Made by a program: the position numbers and the translations under genes
Assembly: GCA_030949985.1 (NCBI GenBank)
Contig: JAUZRX010000023.1
Coordinates: forward strand, 237,052-301,051
DNA: 64,000 nt
Source of the DNA: Acidobacteriota bacterium
GTDB taxonomy: Bacteria; Acidobacteriota; Polarisedimenticolia; J045
Direction of reading: 5' to 3'
Part shown: positions 27,230 to 36,239 of the stretch, one piece after another
How positions within the stretch are numbered: position 1 is the stretch's first letter
Layout of the letters: each line of letters starts with the position of its first letter
Notes under the pieces: generated by a model
Told to the model about the DNA's origin: nothing
Databases searched by the model: none
Seen by the model: the letters and a program-made list of their open reading frames with translations, nothing else

Positions 27230-28123
27230 CTAATCGTCTTCGATGAAGTCCGCGATGGCGGTGGCCACGGCCTGGGGATCTTCCCAGACCACCATGTGGC
27301 CGGCGTGGGGAACGACGACGCAAGGGGCGCCGAGTTCGGCGGCCATTTCCCGCCCGGTCTCGAGGGGGATCAGCCGGTCACCTTCGCCCCAGATCACCAG
27401 GGCCGGGGGAACCATCGCGCCGAGCAGGCCCTCGAGCAGGTAGCGCCCGTCCGCGGCGGAGCGCAGCAGGTCCAGGCTGGTGCGGATCTCACGCCGGGAG
27501 GCGACCCAGAGAATCGGTCCCGGCACCCAGGGGGGATCGTCGAAGAGAAGCGGCAGTCCCCGCCGGGCCTCGTCCGTCGTGCGGGGCAGCAGCAGGGGGT
27601 AGGAAGGCGGCTCGAAGATGAATCCCGCCGCGCTGATCAGCACCACCCGCGAGTAGCGCTCGGGGTGTTCGAGGGCGGCGAGGGCCACGATCCAGCCTCC
27701 CATGGAGTGGCCGACGAGAGCCGGCCGCCGGGTACCGGGGACCAGTTCCTGCGTGGCCCGCGCCACCAGTTCCGCAGCCCGGCCGATGTCGAAACCCGGG
27801 GCGGGACGGGGCGAGCGGCCGTGGCCGGGCAGATCGATCGCGATCACCCGGTAGCCGCGTTCGACCAACCCCCGCGCCATGGCGAGCAGCACCGTGCTCT
27901 CCCCCCGCAGGCCGTGAACCAGGATCAGCGGCTCGCCCCCGGGAGGGCCCAACTGGATCCAGGCCAGTTCCTGGTCATCGACGACCAGGCTTCCCGACCG
28001 GGCCCCCGCGCGCAGGAACTCGGCCTGCCGCCAGAGAGTGACCGCCGCGCCGGGCCGCAGGCCCACAAGCACCACCAGCAGAAGCAGCAGGGCGCCCCCG
28101 CACCCCAGGCGCCACCGGCTCAC
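27230..28123 (-). CDS. Membrane-anchored alpha/beta hydrolase
   Basis: 297 residues. N-terminal hydrophobic anchor or signal ('GGALLLLLVVLVGLRPGAAV', 9-28). The a/b-hydrolase core has the oxyanion 'LVHGLRGE', nucleophile elbow 'GHSMGG' (Ser), 'IWGEGDRLIP' (Asp) and 'HAGHM' (His), a complete triad. Substrate unknown. Its start overlaps the mutS2 stop (ATGA), an arrangement that says nothing clear about function. Confidence 0.9.
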   Translation of the reverse strand: MSRWRLGCGGALLLLLVVLVGLRPGAAVTLWRQAEFLRAGARSGSLVVDDQELAWIQLGPPGGEPLILVHGLRGESTVLLAMARGLVERGYRVIAIDLPGHGRSPRPAPGFDIGRAAELVARATQELVPGTRRPALVGHSMGGWIVALAALEHPERYSRVVLISAAGFIFEPPSYPLLLPRTTDEARRGLPLLFDDPPWVPGPILWVASRREIRTSLDLLRSAADGRYLLEGLLGAMVPPALVIWGEGDRLIPLETGREMAAELGAPCVVVPHAGHMVVWEDPQAVATAIADFIEDD

Positions 28124-30522
28124 TCTTCCTCCATGCGTACGACGGTGGCCCCCGCCCCGCCCTGCCGGGCGGACGCCTGCCGCCAGCTCAGGGAGGGGTA
28201 GTGCCGGTCGAGGTGTTTCCGCACCGCCTGCCGCAGCCGGCCGGTTCCCATGCCGTGCACGATCCGCACCTCCCGGTAGCCCGCCAGGGCGACATCGTCG
28301 AGATACTTGTCCAGCGCGGAGAGAGCCTCATCGACCCGAAAGCCCAGCAGGTGCAACTCGAGCGGCACGACCTTCTCCGACAGTTCAGCCTGCACCGCCG
28401 AAGCGAGCCGGGGCCGGCGCCGCACCGGCGCCGGGTCCGGGGAAGGTTCTCCGCCGGGAGCCTCGGACCCCAGGGGCCGCAGGTCGGACCGGGAAACGGT
28501 GAAGCGGGCCTGGCCGAGCTGCACCTCGGCCCGATGGCCCGAACAGTCCCGCACGACGCCTTCCCGTCCCAGGCTCACGACCCAGATCTTCTCACCGGGG
28601 GCGGGCTCCCACGCGGCGGGAGCCGGCTCCACCGAGCGGGCCACCCGACTGTCTTCCTCGAAGCGCCGGCGCAGCTCCCGCTCCCGGCGTGCCTGCTCCC
28701 GCTCGAGGCGCCGCCGCTCCCTGGCGTCTTCGAGGCGGGCGATCATCTCCCGCGCCTGCTTGCGATACGAGCGCGCCAGCTCGTCCAGTCGCCGGGACCA
28801 CTCCCGCCGGCGGGCTTCCTCGCGCTTCTCCCACTTCTCCCTCTCGGCCCGTGCCTGCTCGTCGAGCTCCCGCCGGCGGCGGGTGATCTCCGCCTCCCGG
28901 GCCGCCAGGCGGCCGGCCAGGGCCTGCACGTTCTCGAGGGCCCGCGCAGCCTCCGCGCCGCTGGGATCGAGGCGCCGCCGGGCCTCCTCCACCACTTCCG
29001 GGTCGAGACCGAGTTGGGCAGCCATGGTCAGGCCGATGGACGAACCCGCCACTCCGGGCACCAGGCGGTAGGTGGGGCGCAGGCTCCGCTCGTCGAACTC
29101 GCAGGCCGCGTTGGTCACCCCGTCCCTCCGGTAGGCCCAGGTCTTGACCGCCAGGTGGTGGGTGGTGGCCACCACGTGCACCCCTCGAGAGAGCAGGCGA
29201 TCGAGCACGGCGGTACCCAGGGCCGCCCCTTCCGCCGGGTCGGTTCCGGTACCGATCTCGTCGATCAGCGCCAGCGCCGGGGCCTCGAGATCCTCGAGCA
29301 TGCGGGCCAGGTTGCGCACATGGCTCGAAAAGGTGGAGACGCCCCCCTCGAGGGACTGCTCGTCTCCGATGTCGGCCATCAACGCGCCCAGCAGGGGGAT
29401 CCGGGCACGACGGGCCGGCAGGGGCATCCCCGCGTGCGCCATCAGGGCCAGCAGGCCTACGGTCTTGAGCGCCACGGTCTTGCCCCCGGCGTTGGGCCCG
29501 GAAATCACCAGGCCCCGCAGTTCGCGGGGCAGGTCCAGGTCCAGCGGCACCAGGGTCTCGCCCCGCCCGGCCAGGCTGTCTTCGAGCAGGGGGTGACGGG
29601 CCTGTTCGAGCACCAGGCCGCAGCCGGGGTCCATCTCGGGCCGGCAGGCGCCGGTGTCTTCGGCCCACGCCGCGATCCCCGCCAGCAGGTCGATTTCGCC
29701 CAGCACCTCGGCGGTGACGGCGATGTCTTCCCGCCGGGAACGCAGCAGGGCCGTGAAGCGGGCCAAAATGCGCTCGATCTCGCGGGCCTCCTCCTCCTTG
29801 AGGGCCACCAGGCGGTTGTTGATCTCCACCGTTTCCATCGGCTCGACGAAGAGGGTCTTTTCCGTTGCGGACGAGCCGTGAACGATGCCGTGGAACCGGC
29901 GCGGGGTGTCCGTGCGCACGGGCAGCACGTAACGGTCGTTGCGTACGGTGATGTACCGGTCGCGCAGAACGGGAGCGGTCCACTCGGCCTGGATCAGCTT
30001 TTCCAGCACCGAGGTCAGCCGATCCCCCAGGGCGCGAATCTCTTCCCGCAGCCGGGCCAGTTCGGGACTGGCGTGATCTTCCAACTCGCCGGTGGAGCCG
30101 ATCCTGCCCTCGATGGCCCCGATCACCGCCTCCAGGTCGGGAAAACGCGCCCATTCGCCGGAGAGGGCCGGGTAGTCCTCCGGATCCAGCTGACGCAGCG
30201 CGCCGGCCACCTCCCGCCCCACGATCAGCAGGCGGGTCATGGCGTAGATTTCCTCGCCCTGCAGGCTCCTGCCCTCCACCTGCAGCATCTCGAGCAAGGG
30301 TCCCGGGTCGGTCACCTCGGCCAGGGGCAGCGAACCGAAGCGGGCCTGCCGCAGGCGCATGGCCTCCACCCGCCGCTGAACCGCCAGTACCTGGTCGGTG
30401 GCTTCCAGCGGGGCCAGCCGGCCCGCGCGGCGGCGGCCCATGGGCGTACGCATCCGGCGCGCGACGATCGTGGTCAGCTCGCCCCACTCGAGCCGATCGA
30501 GACTCTCCCGGTCAACCCGCAT
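28120..30522 (-). CDS. mutS2: MutS2 endonuclease/ATPase with Smr domain
   Basis: 800 residues. MutS core and ATPase: Walker A 'GPNAGGKTVALKT', Walker B 'ALALIDEIGTGTDPAEG', ABC-type 'STFSSHVRNLA'. A long Arg/Glu coiled coil follows (about 525-640). The C-terminal Smr nuclease domain has 'LELHLLGFRVDEAL' and 'VRIVHGMGTGRLRQAV'. MutS2 acts in ribosome collision rescue and suppresses recombination, not mismatch repair; there is no MutS1-type mismatch-binding domain. ATG 30522 overlaps the upstream stop by 11 nt. Confidence 0.95.
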   Translation of the reverse strand: MRVDRESLDRLEWGELTTIVARRMRTPMGRRRAGRLAPLEATDQVLAVQRRVEAMRLRQARFGSLPLAEVTDPGPLLEMLQVEGRSLQGEEIYAMTRLLIVGREVAGALRQLDPEDYPALSGEWARFPDLEAVIGAIEGRIGSTGELEDHASPELARLREEIRALGDRLTSVLEKLIQAEWTAPVLRDRYITVRNDRYVLPVRTDTPRRFHGIVHGSSATEKTLFVEPMETVEINNRLVALKEEEAREIERILARFTALLRSRREDIAVTAEVLGEIDLLAGIAAWAEDTGACRPEMDPGCGLVLEQARHPLLEDSLAGRGETLVPLDLDLPRELRGLVISGPNAGGKTVALKTVGLLALMAHAGMPLPARRARIPLLGALMADIGDEQSLEGGVSTFSSHVRNLARMLEDLEAPALALIDEIGTGTDPAEGAALGTAVLDRLLSRGVHVVATTHHLAVKTWAYRRDGVTNAACEFDERSLRPTYRLVPGVAGSSIGLTMAAQLGLDPEVVEEARRRLDPSGAEAARALENVQALAGRLAAREAEITRRRRELDEQARAEREKWEKREEARRREWSRRLDELARSYRKQAREMIARLEDARERRRLEREQARRERELRRRFEEDSRVARSVEPAPAAWEPAPGEKIWVVSLGREGVVRDCSGHRAEVQLGQARFTVSRSDLRPLGSEAPGGEPSPDPAPVRRRPRLASAVQAELSEKVVPLELHLLGFRVDEALSALDKYLDDVALAGYREVRIVHGMGTGRLRQAVRKHLDRHYPSLSWRQASARQGGAGATVVRMEEE

Positions 30523-31135
30523 CGCCCCTCCCCTCCCCCTCGGCCCGCAGGCGGCGAGCGATCAGCAGCAGATACTGCAGGCCCGAGGCCACCACGATGG
30601 CCCCGGTGGCCGCCGCCACGAAGGTCAGCAGCCAGGGCGGCACCAGGGCGACCACGTTGGCCAGCAGGAAGACCCCCGCGGTGACAAGCTCGAAGCCCGT
30701 GGTCCACTTGCCCAGCCGGGTGGGTGGAAAACTGGCCACGTCGGCGTGGAGGTACATGCCCGCGGAAACCAGCACGATCATCACGTCCCGGGTGACCACG
30801 AGAAAGGTCAGCCAGGCCGGCGCGTGGTGGGCCAGGAAGAAGTCCGGAAAAGGACGGGGCTGATCCGGCATCGCCAGCACCACGTAGACCACCAGCATCA
30901 GCAGCTTGTCGGCGGCCGGATCGAGAAAGGCCCCGAGGGCGGTCTGCTGGCCGAAGCGCCGGGCCGCCATGCCGTCGAGACGGTCGGTGATGCCCGCGGC
31001 GATGAAGATCCCCAGGGCCAGGCCCACCCGGCCGTAGAGCAGGGCCAGGGCGAGGACCGGGACCGCCACCAGGCGCAGCAGGGTGAGCTGATTGGCCAGG
31101 GTCAGCTGGCGCAGAAGGTTGTCGGGAAACGGCAT
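30512..31135 (-). CDS. CDP-alcohol phosphatidyltransferase (PgsA-like)
   Basis: 207 residues, about six TM helices. The CDP-alcohol signature D-G-x2-A-R-x8-G-x3-D-x3-D is complete in 'DGMAARRFGQQ' plus 'TALGAFLDPAAD' (about 53-75). Such enzymes join CDP-diacylglycerol to glycerol-3-phosphate or another alcohol. PgsA is the best guess by size and by the N-terminal 'LANQLTLLRLVAVP', but cardiolipin and other headgroup enzymes share the motif. Divergent from the pilT-like gene; a TAGAAT at 31173-31178 may be its -10. Confidence 0.88.
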   Translation of the reverse strand: MPFPDNLLRQLTLANQLTLLRLVAVPVLALALLYGRVGLALGIFIAAGITDRLDGMAARRFGQQTALGAFLDPAADKLLMLVVYVVLAMPDQPRPFPDFFLAHHAPAWLTFLVVTRDVMIVLVSAGMYLHADVASFPPTRLGKWTTGFELVTAGVFLLANVVALVPPWLLTFVAAATGAIVVASGLQYLLLIARRLRAEGEGRGDAG

Positions 31136-31238
31136 GGCGCGGCGGTTGGCCTCCGGGTGGCGTGAAACCTAGATTCTACGGGAGCCCGGCCGGTGGGCGA
31201 AAGCCGGCCGGCCGCAACCGATCACCCCGGGAGATGAC

Positions 31239-32714
31239 GTGACGACCAGCGAGAGCCCGGCTGCGACCGTCTACCAGCTCGACGATCTGCTGCGCTTCAT
31301 GGTGCAGAAAGAAGCCTCGGACCTGCACCTCAAGCCCATGCGCCCCCCCCTGCTTCGGCTCAATGGCCGGCTGATCCCCCTCAAGGGAGCCCCCCTGGCT
31401 CCCGAGCACCTCGAAGGACTGTTGCGGGGCCTGCTCACCGAGCGCCAGCTCGCCGCCCTGGAGGAGAACCTGGCGGTGGAGTTCGGCTACTCCCTCAAGG
31501 GCGTCTCCCGCTTCCGCGGGACCGTCTTCTACCAGCGCGGCACCCTCGGCGCCTGCTTCCGGCGGGTGCCCTTCGTGTTCCCCTCCCTCGACGAGTGGGG
31601 CCTGCCCGATGTGCTCAAGGAGTTCATCAACCTCAAGCAGGGGCTGGTGCTGATCACCGGGCCGACGGGGTCGGGCAAGTCTTCCACCCTCGCCGCCCTC
31701 CTGCGGCTGATCCTCGAAACCCGGCTGGTCCACATCGTCACCATCGAGGATCCCATCGAATTCCTGCTCAGCGACGGCAAGGGGGCGGTGACCCAGCGGG
31801 AGGTGGGCGCGGATACACCCACCTTCGCCATGGCCCTGCGCAACGCCCTGCGCCAGGATCCCGACGTGATCATGGTCGGTGAGAACCGCGACCTGGAGAC
31901 CATGGCGACCACCCTCACCGCCGCGGAAACCGGCCACCTGGTCTTGACCACCCTGCACACGAACAACGCGGCCCAGACCATCGATCGGATCATCGACATG
32001 TTTCCCTCCGGCCAGCACGCCCAGGTGCGCCAGCAACTGAGCGAGGTGCTGCGGGGCGTGGTCAGCCTGCAACTCGTCGAACGCGCCGACGGCCGGGGGC
32101 GAGTAGCGGCGGTGGAGATCCTTCGCGACTCGCCGCGCATCCGCAAGCTGATCAAGGAGGGCAACATCACGGAAGTGCACGAAGAGATGGAGAAATCGGT
32201 TTCCTACTACTCCATGCAGTCCATGAACCAGTCCCTGGCGGCCCTGGTGATCAACGGCGTGATCCGCAAGGAAACGGCCCTCGAGATCTCCGCCAGCCCG
32301 TCGGACCTGGACCTGATGATGCGCAAGTTCTTCTTCAGCGCCGGCGCGGGTGACGCGCCGGGGAGCGAGGGTGACATGCCTTCCGATGCCGACTATTCCC
32401 GGATCCACCGCCTGCTCGAGATCGAGCGTCACTACGAGGATCTCCAAGCCCGCCACGACCAGGAGGTGCAGGAGCGGGAGCAGCAGATCCGGCAATTGCA
32501 GGAAGAACTCCGGCAGCAACGGGAAGCCGCCGGTTCGTGGGAGGCCAAGCTGCAAGCCGGCGAGGAGGAGCGCAAGAAACTCGCCCGGACGGTGGAAGCC
32601 CTGCGTACGGAATACGAGACCAAGATCGAGCGACTCCAATCGCGCATCCGCGAGCTGTCGTCGGAGGGTGCCGGTACGGGAACGTCTCGAGGGGGGCTGT
32701 TCCGCCGCTCCTGA
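31239..32714 (+). CDS. PilT/PilU-like type IV pilus ATPase with coiled-coil tail
   Basis: 491 residues, against about 345-380 for usual PilT/PilU. PAS-like N-domain, then Walker A 'GPTGSGKSST' (141-150), Asp box 'VTIEDPIEF' (167-175), Walker B 'QDPDVIMVGENRDLETM' (206-222) and His box 'TGHLVLTTLHTNNAAQT' (231-247). The usual 'GEMRD' is 'GENRD'. After about 385 comes a long charged coiled coil (388-470, Gln/Glu/Arg heptads) and a short basic end, not part of standard PilT. It powers pilus retraction. No other pil genes are near. GTG start with GGGAG upstream. Confidence 0.88.
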   Translation: MTTSESPAATVYQLDDLLRFMVQKEASDLHLKPMRPPLLRLNGRLIPLKGAPLAPEHLEGLLRGLLTERQLAALEENLAVEFGYSLKGVSRFRGTVFYQRGTLGACFRRVPFVFPSLDEWGLPDVLKEFINLKQGLVLITGPTGSGKSSTLAALLRLILETRLVHIVTIEDPIEFLLSDGKGAVTQREVGADTPTFAMALRNALRQDPDVIMVGENRDLETMATTLTAAETGHLVLTTLHTNNAAQTIDRIIDMFPSGQHAQVRQQLSEVLRGVVSLQLVERADGRGRVAAVEILRDSPRIRKLIKEGNITEVHEEMEKSVSYYSMQSMNQSLAALVINGVIRKETALEISASPSDLDLMMRKFFFSAGAGDAPGSEGDMPSDADYSRIHRLLEIERHYEDLQARHDQEVQEREQQIRQLQEELRQQREAAGSWEAKLQAGEEERKKLARTVEALRTEYETKIERLQSRIRELSSEGAGTGTSRGGLFRRS

Positions 32715-32715
32715 G

Positions 32716-32946
32716 TCAGGCCGGCGTGCTGGGCGCCACGCGCTCCCGGTAGGGCGAGATGGCGGCCATGGCGTGCTTGAAGATCAGCTGCTCGCTGCCT
32801 CCCAGGTCGAGAAGCACGGTGAAACGATCGTGCCCCTTGACTCGCCCCACCAGGCGTTTGCCGGAGACGAGCCACACCGCCACCCGCTGCCCTTCCCGGC
32901 GCAGTCGGTTCAGATACGCGTTTTGCAGATCCTGTTCGTCCGTCAT
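32716..32946 (-). CDS. hfq: RNA chaperone Hfq
   Basis: 76 residues, the Sm-like Hfq core: 'LQNAYLNRLRREGQRVAVWL', then Sm1 'SGKRLVGRVKGHDRFTVLL' and Sm2 'IFKHAMAAISP'. The classical Y-K-H is F-K-H here; the usual 'FDxF' is 'HDRF'. Hfq pairs small RNAs with mRNAs. It follows miaA with a 32-nt gap, the same order as in enterobacteria. No Shine-Dalgarno precedes the ATG; a promoter sits immediately upstream (32954-32982). Confidence 0.9.
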   Translation of the reverse strand: MTDEQDLQNAYLNRLRREGQRVAVWLVSGKRLVGRVKGHDRFTVLLDLGGSEQLIFKHAMAAISPYRERVAPSTPA

Positions 32947-32953
32947 TTGCGGG

Positions 32954-32982
32954 AGTATAGACCAAAGGTCCCGGGCGGTCAG
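32954..32982 (-). promoter_or_regulatory. Candidate hfq promoter, leaderless spacing
   Basis: On the minus strand CTGACC (32977-32982), 17-nt spacer, TATACT (32954-32959), then 7 nt to the hfq ATG. Transcription would begin at or next to the start codon. The -35 overlaps the miaA stop codon. Confidence 0.5.
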
Positions 32983-33929
32983 GCCGGCGCACCGGCTTTC
33001 GCGTGCCGGTCGACCAGCTCCACCAGGCGATCGAGGGCGCCCGGCCAACGGGGATCGAGCCACAGGGCGCGGGGGCGGCCCCGAAACCAGGTCAGCTGGC
33101 GGCGGGCCAGCCGTCGCGTATGGCGCTGGATCCGGTGACAGAGGGCTGACTCCCCGCCGCGGCGACCGTCACGCAACCACTCCACCGTCTCCCGGTAGCC
33201 GATGGCGCGCAGGGCGTGGTTCTCCGGGGCCAGCCCCCGGGTCTCGAGCAGCCACCGCACCTCGGCCACCAGTCCCCGCCGCAGGAAGCGTTCGACCCGC
33301 CGGTCGATCCGCCGATCCATCACCGGCCTTGGCAGACCGACGCCCACCTCGAGCACACGGTAACTCCGCGCCCCGCCTCCCGTGTGGAAGGCGAGCAGGC
33401 TGCGGCCCGTGCTGACCCGCACTTCCAGCGCCCGGATCACCCGCGGCAGGTCCGCCGGCGCCAGGCGCCGGGCGGCCTCCGGGTCGAGGCGTCCGAGGAT
33501 CCGGTGCAGAAAACCCCGGCCGCGGACCTCGGCCAGCCGTCGCAGGCGGCGGCGCAGACCCTCCTGCCGCCCGGGCGCCGGGCTGAGCCCCTCGACCAGA
33601 GCCCGCAGGTAGAGCCCCGATCCTCCCGCCACCACCGGCAGCCGGCCGGCCCGGACGGCCCAGCGGATCTCGGCGGCGGCCGCCGCCAGCCAGCGCGCCA
33701 CGTCGACCGGATCGGTGGGTTCGAGCCAGCCCGTCAGGGCCCAGGGATGACGGGTCTCGCCCCCCCGGGGGCGAGCCGTGCCCGCACCCAGGTCCCGGTA
33801 GACCTGCACCGCATCGCCATTGATCAGGTGCACACGGCGGCGGTCGGCCAGCGCCAGGGCCAGGTCCGTCTTGCCGCAGGCGGTGGGCCCGAAGAGAGCC
33901 AGCACCGGCAACGGGGGGCCGTCCCCCAT
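32979..33929 (-). CDS. miaA: tRNA dimethylallyltransferase
   Basis: 316 residues. P-loop 'LFGPTACGKTDLALALADRR' (12-31; Cys where most have Ser), the Asp-containing 'INGDAVQVYRDLGAGTARP', 'PVVAGGSGLYLRALVEGL', 'RALEV', 'AIGYRETVEWL' and 'RRQLTWFRG'. It adds the isopentenyl group from DMAPP to A37 of UNN-reading tRNAs, drawing on the MEP pathway (ispE in this window). Lies 3 nt after the SpoIID gene stop and upstream of hfq. Confidence 0.94.
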   Translation of the reverse strand: MGDGPPLPVLALFGPTACGKTDLALALADRRRVHLINGDAVQVYRDLGAGTARPRGGETRHPWALTGWLEPTDPVDVARWLAAAAAEIRWAVRAGRLPVVAGGSGLYLRALVEGLSPAPGRQEGLRRRLRRLAEVRGRGFLHRILGRLDPEAARRLAPADLPRVIRALEVRVSTGRSLLAFHTGGGARSYRVLEVGVGLPRPVMDRRIDRRVERFLRRGLVAEVRWLLETRGLAPENHALRAIGYRETVEWLRDGRRGGESALCHRIQRHTRRLARRQLTWFRGRPRALWLDPRWPGALDRLVELVDRHAKAGAPA

Positions 33930-33932
33930 CGC

Positions 33933-36239
33933 TCAGCGGCTCCGAATCCTGGCCCGGACGATCTTCACGTCGTGGTAGTAGTGGTGCAGGATCTCCCGCC
34001 AGTCCCGTCCTCGCATCGCCATCCCGTAGGCCCCGACCTGGCACAGCCCCACGCCGTGGCCCCATCCCCGACCCGAGAAGATCGCCCGTCGCAGACTGCC
34101 GTCCGCGTCGTGCTGCACCTCGAGGGAAAAGAGCGTCTCGGGCAGGTCCAGGGCGCGGCGGATGCGGAACCCCTCCACCTGCGCGGTGCCGCCGGTCCCC
34201 TCGACCTCGATCATCGCCACCCGACCCGAGACGCCGCGAGCCAGAATGCGCAGATCCAGCAAACGGCCGACGGGAGCCACCTTCCCGAGGGTCTTTTCCA
34301 GTTCCTCCCGGCTGCGGCTCTTCTCCCAGCGATAACGCCGCGAGAAACGGTCGTCCGAAGCGCTCTTGCGCGCCTCCACGGCCAGCACCAGGAGCCGCCC
34401 CCGGGCATCGCCGACGAAGCGCACGCGATCCCCGGGAAGCAGTTCGACCCTCTCCGCCAGGTGCCAGCGCCCGCCGGTACGCGCCAGCAAGTAGGGCCGC
34501 GGGTCGAGGCTCCAGGCCCGCGCCGAGCGACGCTGGCGAATCACCAGCCTGCCCCGCTGGAGCCGGCGCACGCTCCCCCGGGCCAGGGGCGCCACCTGGT
34601 AGCGCTCGGCGAGGGCGACGATCCAGGCCAGCGCCTCGCCGCGGGTCACCCGGCCCCGGGGATCGAAACGCCCCCCCGGACCGGGGTGGATCAGTTCCCG
34701 CACCACCAGTTCGGCCACCGACGCCCGGTCCTCGGCAGCCAGCGCTTCCAGGCCGGTGACCCCACCGAGCACCCAGCGTTCGTCCCCGGGAGCCAGTTCT
34801 CCCCGACCGGGCGCGCAGGCCACCACGGCGCACAGACGTCGCCAGGCCTCCAGGCGCGTCGGAGGGGAGTCCAGGGCGGCCGGCGCGGGACGCCCCGCGC
34901 GCTGCGCGAGGCCCGCCAGCCAGGAGTCGAACTCGGCCGCCGTCACCGGGGCGGCGCGAAAGGCCGGGTCCAGCACCTGGGGGGGGACGACCTGCGCGGC
35001 CACCAGGCGCACCAGTCCCAGGCTGTCGCCGCCACCGTGTTCAGCGGCGGACGCGAGGGCCGGCAGGGCCGGTCCCTCCACCGGCATCACCAGGCGGCGG
35101 AGCGTCCGCGGGGAGGGCACCGTGGGCACGCCTTTGAGGTACGGCCCCACCAGGTCGGGGAACACCGCCTCCACGTCTTCGGTGTGTCCACCGCAGGTGG
35201 AGGTGTACATGGCGTTGATCGGCCGGCCCTGGTAGACCAGGATCCGGCCCGCGGTCTCCCGCACGGCCCGGTCGGTCATCGGGTGTTCGCTGGCCGCGCC
35301 CCCATAGACCTGGCAACGCGGAGTGTCGCAGATGTCGTAGCCCTCGGCGGCATACTGCCCGAGGTTGGCCAGCACGTAGGTTCGGGCGGCCACCGCCTGG
35401 GCCTTGAGCGCCTCCGGCTCGGGCCACACCGCGGGACCCAGTTCCTCGGGCACCACGCCGCGCAGGTAGAGTTCGAGGTTGATCTCGTTGATCACGCGGA
35501 GCCGACCCTGGGGCGTGGAGACCACCTCGATCATGCCGCGATAGGGCCGACCATCGACGGTCAGCAGGCCGCCGCCGCGGGCGATGAAGACCAGCGACTC
35601 GCTCCGGGTCGGATGCATCGCCCAGGTCCGGTCCAGCAGCCCCAGGTGGACGTCCGCACGCAGCTCGAGTTCCTGCTCGACCACCCAGGCATCCTTGTAA
35701 CCGCCGGCCCGCAGGCGGGCGAGCACGTCTTCCAGGTCTTGCCGGCGAGGCTGGCGACCGACCCAGACACGCCACACGCCCCGGGCCGGCTGCCACACCG
35801 CCTCGGCGGGTACGCCGAACTCGGCCTCCAGGCGACGGGCGAGGTCCTGCGCCGCCGGTTCGGCGCGGAAGGAACCCACCTGCACCCGGTAGTCCACCCG
35901 ACGGCCCGCCACGCGGCCCCCGGCGGGAACCACCAGCAGGTCGCCCGCCCGGTGTCCGGGCCAGGCCTCCCGGCCGTCGTGGCCGTCGAGCACTGCCAGG
36001 GTGCCCCCGGTGACGCCGACCGAGACCTTGTCCCGAAGCCCGCCCAGGCCGATGCGCACCGCGGGCGGGTCGACGGGAATCCCCGGATCGATGCGCGCCC
36101 TGAGGGAAGGCGCCGCACCGGAAAGCGTGACCGTCTCGGCGGCCGTCGGCCCCGCGCCCCCCAGCAGCAGAGCGACCGCCAACCACCCGAGTCGGGACAG
36201 ATCAGACGAAGGCCGCAATGGCCTCTTCCCTGCTGGCAT
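33933..36239 (-). CDS. SpoIID/LytB-type amidase enhancer or lytic transglycosylase with SPOR and SLH-like domains
   Basis: 768 residues. Signal peptide near 15-34. SPOR domain at about 113-190 ('VDYRVQVGSFRAEPAAQDLA'). SpoIID core: 'LELYLRGVVPEELGP' near 255-269 with the acidic pair at 265-266, 'ALKAQAVAARTYVLANL', 'MYTSTCGGHTEDVEAV' and, near the end, 'GRGWGHGVGLCQVGAYGMA'. Between the SpoIID halves lies a long insert with an SLH-like segment ('GGRFDPRGRVTRGEALAWIV'). SpoIID proteins cleave denuded glycan strands or stimulate amidases; the SPOR domain would bring it to septal peptidoglycan. It overlaps the STAS gene by 38 nt. Confidence 0.85.
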   Translation of the reverse strand: MPAGKRPLRPSSDLSRLGWLAVALLLGGAGPTAAETVTLSGAAPSLRARIDPGIPVDPPAVRIGLGGLRDKVSVGVTGGTLAVLDGHDGREAWPGHRAGDLLVVPAGGRVAGRRVDYRVQVGSFRAEPAAQDLARRLEAEFGVPAEAVWQPARGVWRVWVGRQPRRQDLEDVLARLRAGGYKDAWVVEQELELRADVHLGLLDRTWAMHPTRSESLVFIARGGGLLTVDGRPYRGMIEVVSTPQGRLRVINEINLELYLRGVVPEELGPAVWPEPEALKAQAVAARTYVLANLGQYAAEGYDICDTPRCQVYGGAASEHPMTDRAVRETAGRILVYQGRPINAMYTSTCGGHTEDVEAVFPDLVGPYLKGVPTVPSPRTLRRLVMPVEGPALPALASAAEHGGGDSLGLVRLVAAQVVPPQVLDPAFRAAPVTAAEFDSWLAGLAQRAGRPAPAALDSPPTRLEAWRRLCAVVACAPGRGELAPGDERWVLGGVTGLEALAAEDRASVAELVVRELIHPGPGGRFDPRGRVTRGEALAWIVALAERYQVAPLARGSVRRLQRGRLVIRQRRSARAWSLDPRPYLLARTGGRWHLAERVELLPGDRVRFVGDARGRLLVLAVEARKSASDDRFSRRYRWEKSRSREELEKTLGKVAPVGRLLDLRILARGVSGRVAMIEVEGTGGTAQVEGFRIRRALDLPETLFSLEVQHDADGSLRRAIFSGRGWGHGVGLCQVGAYGMAMRGRDWREILHHYYHDVKIVRARIRSR

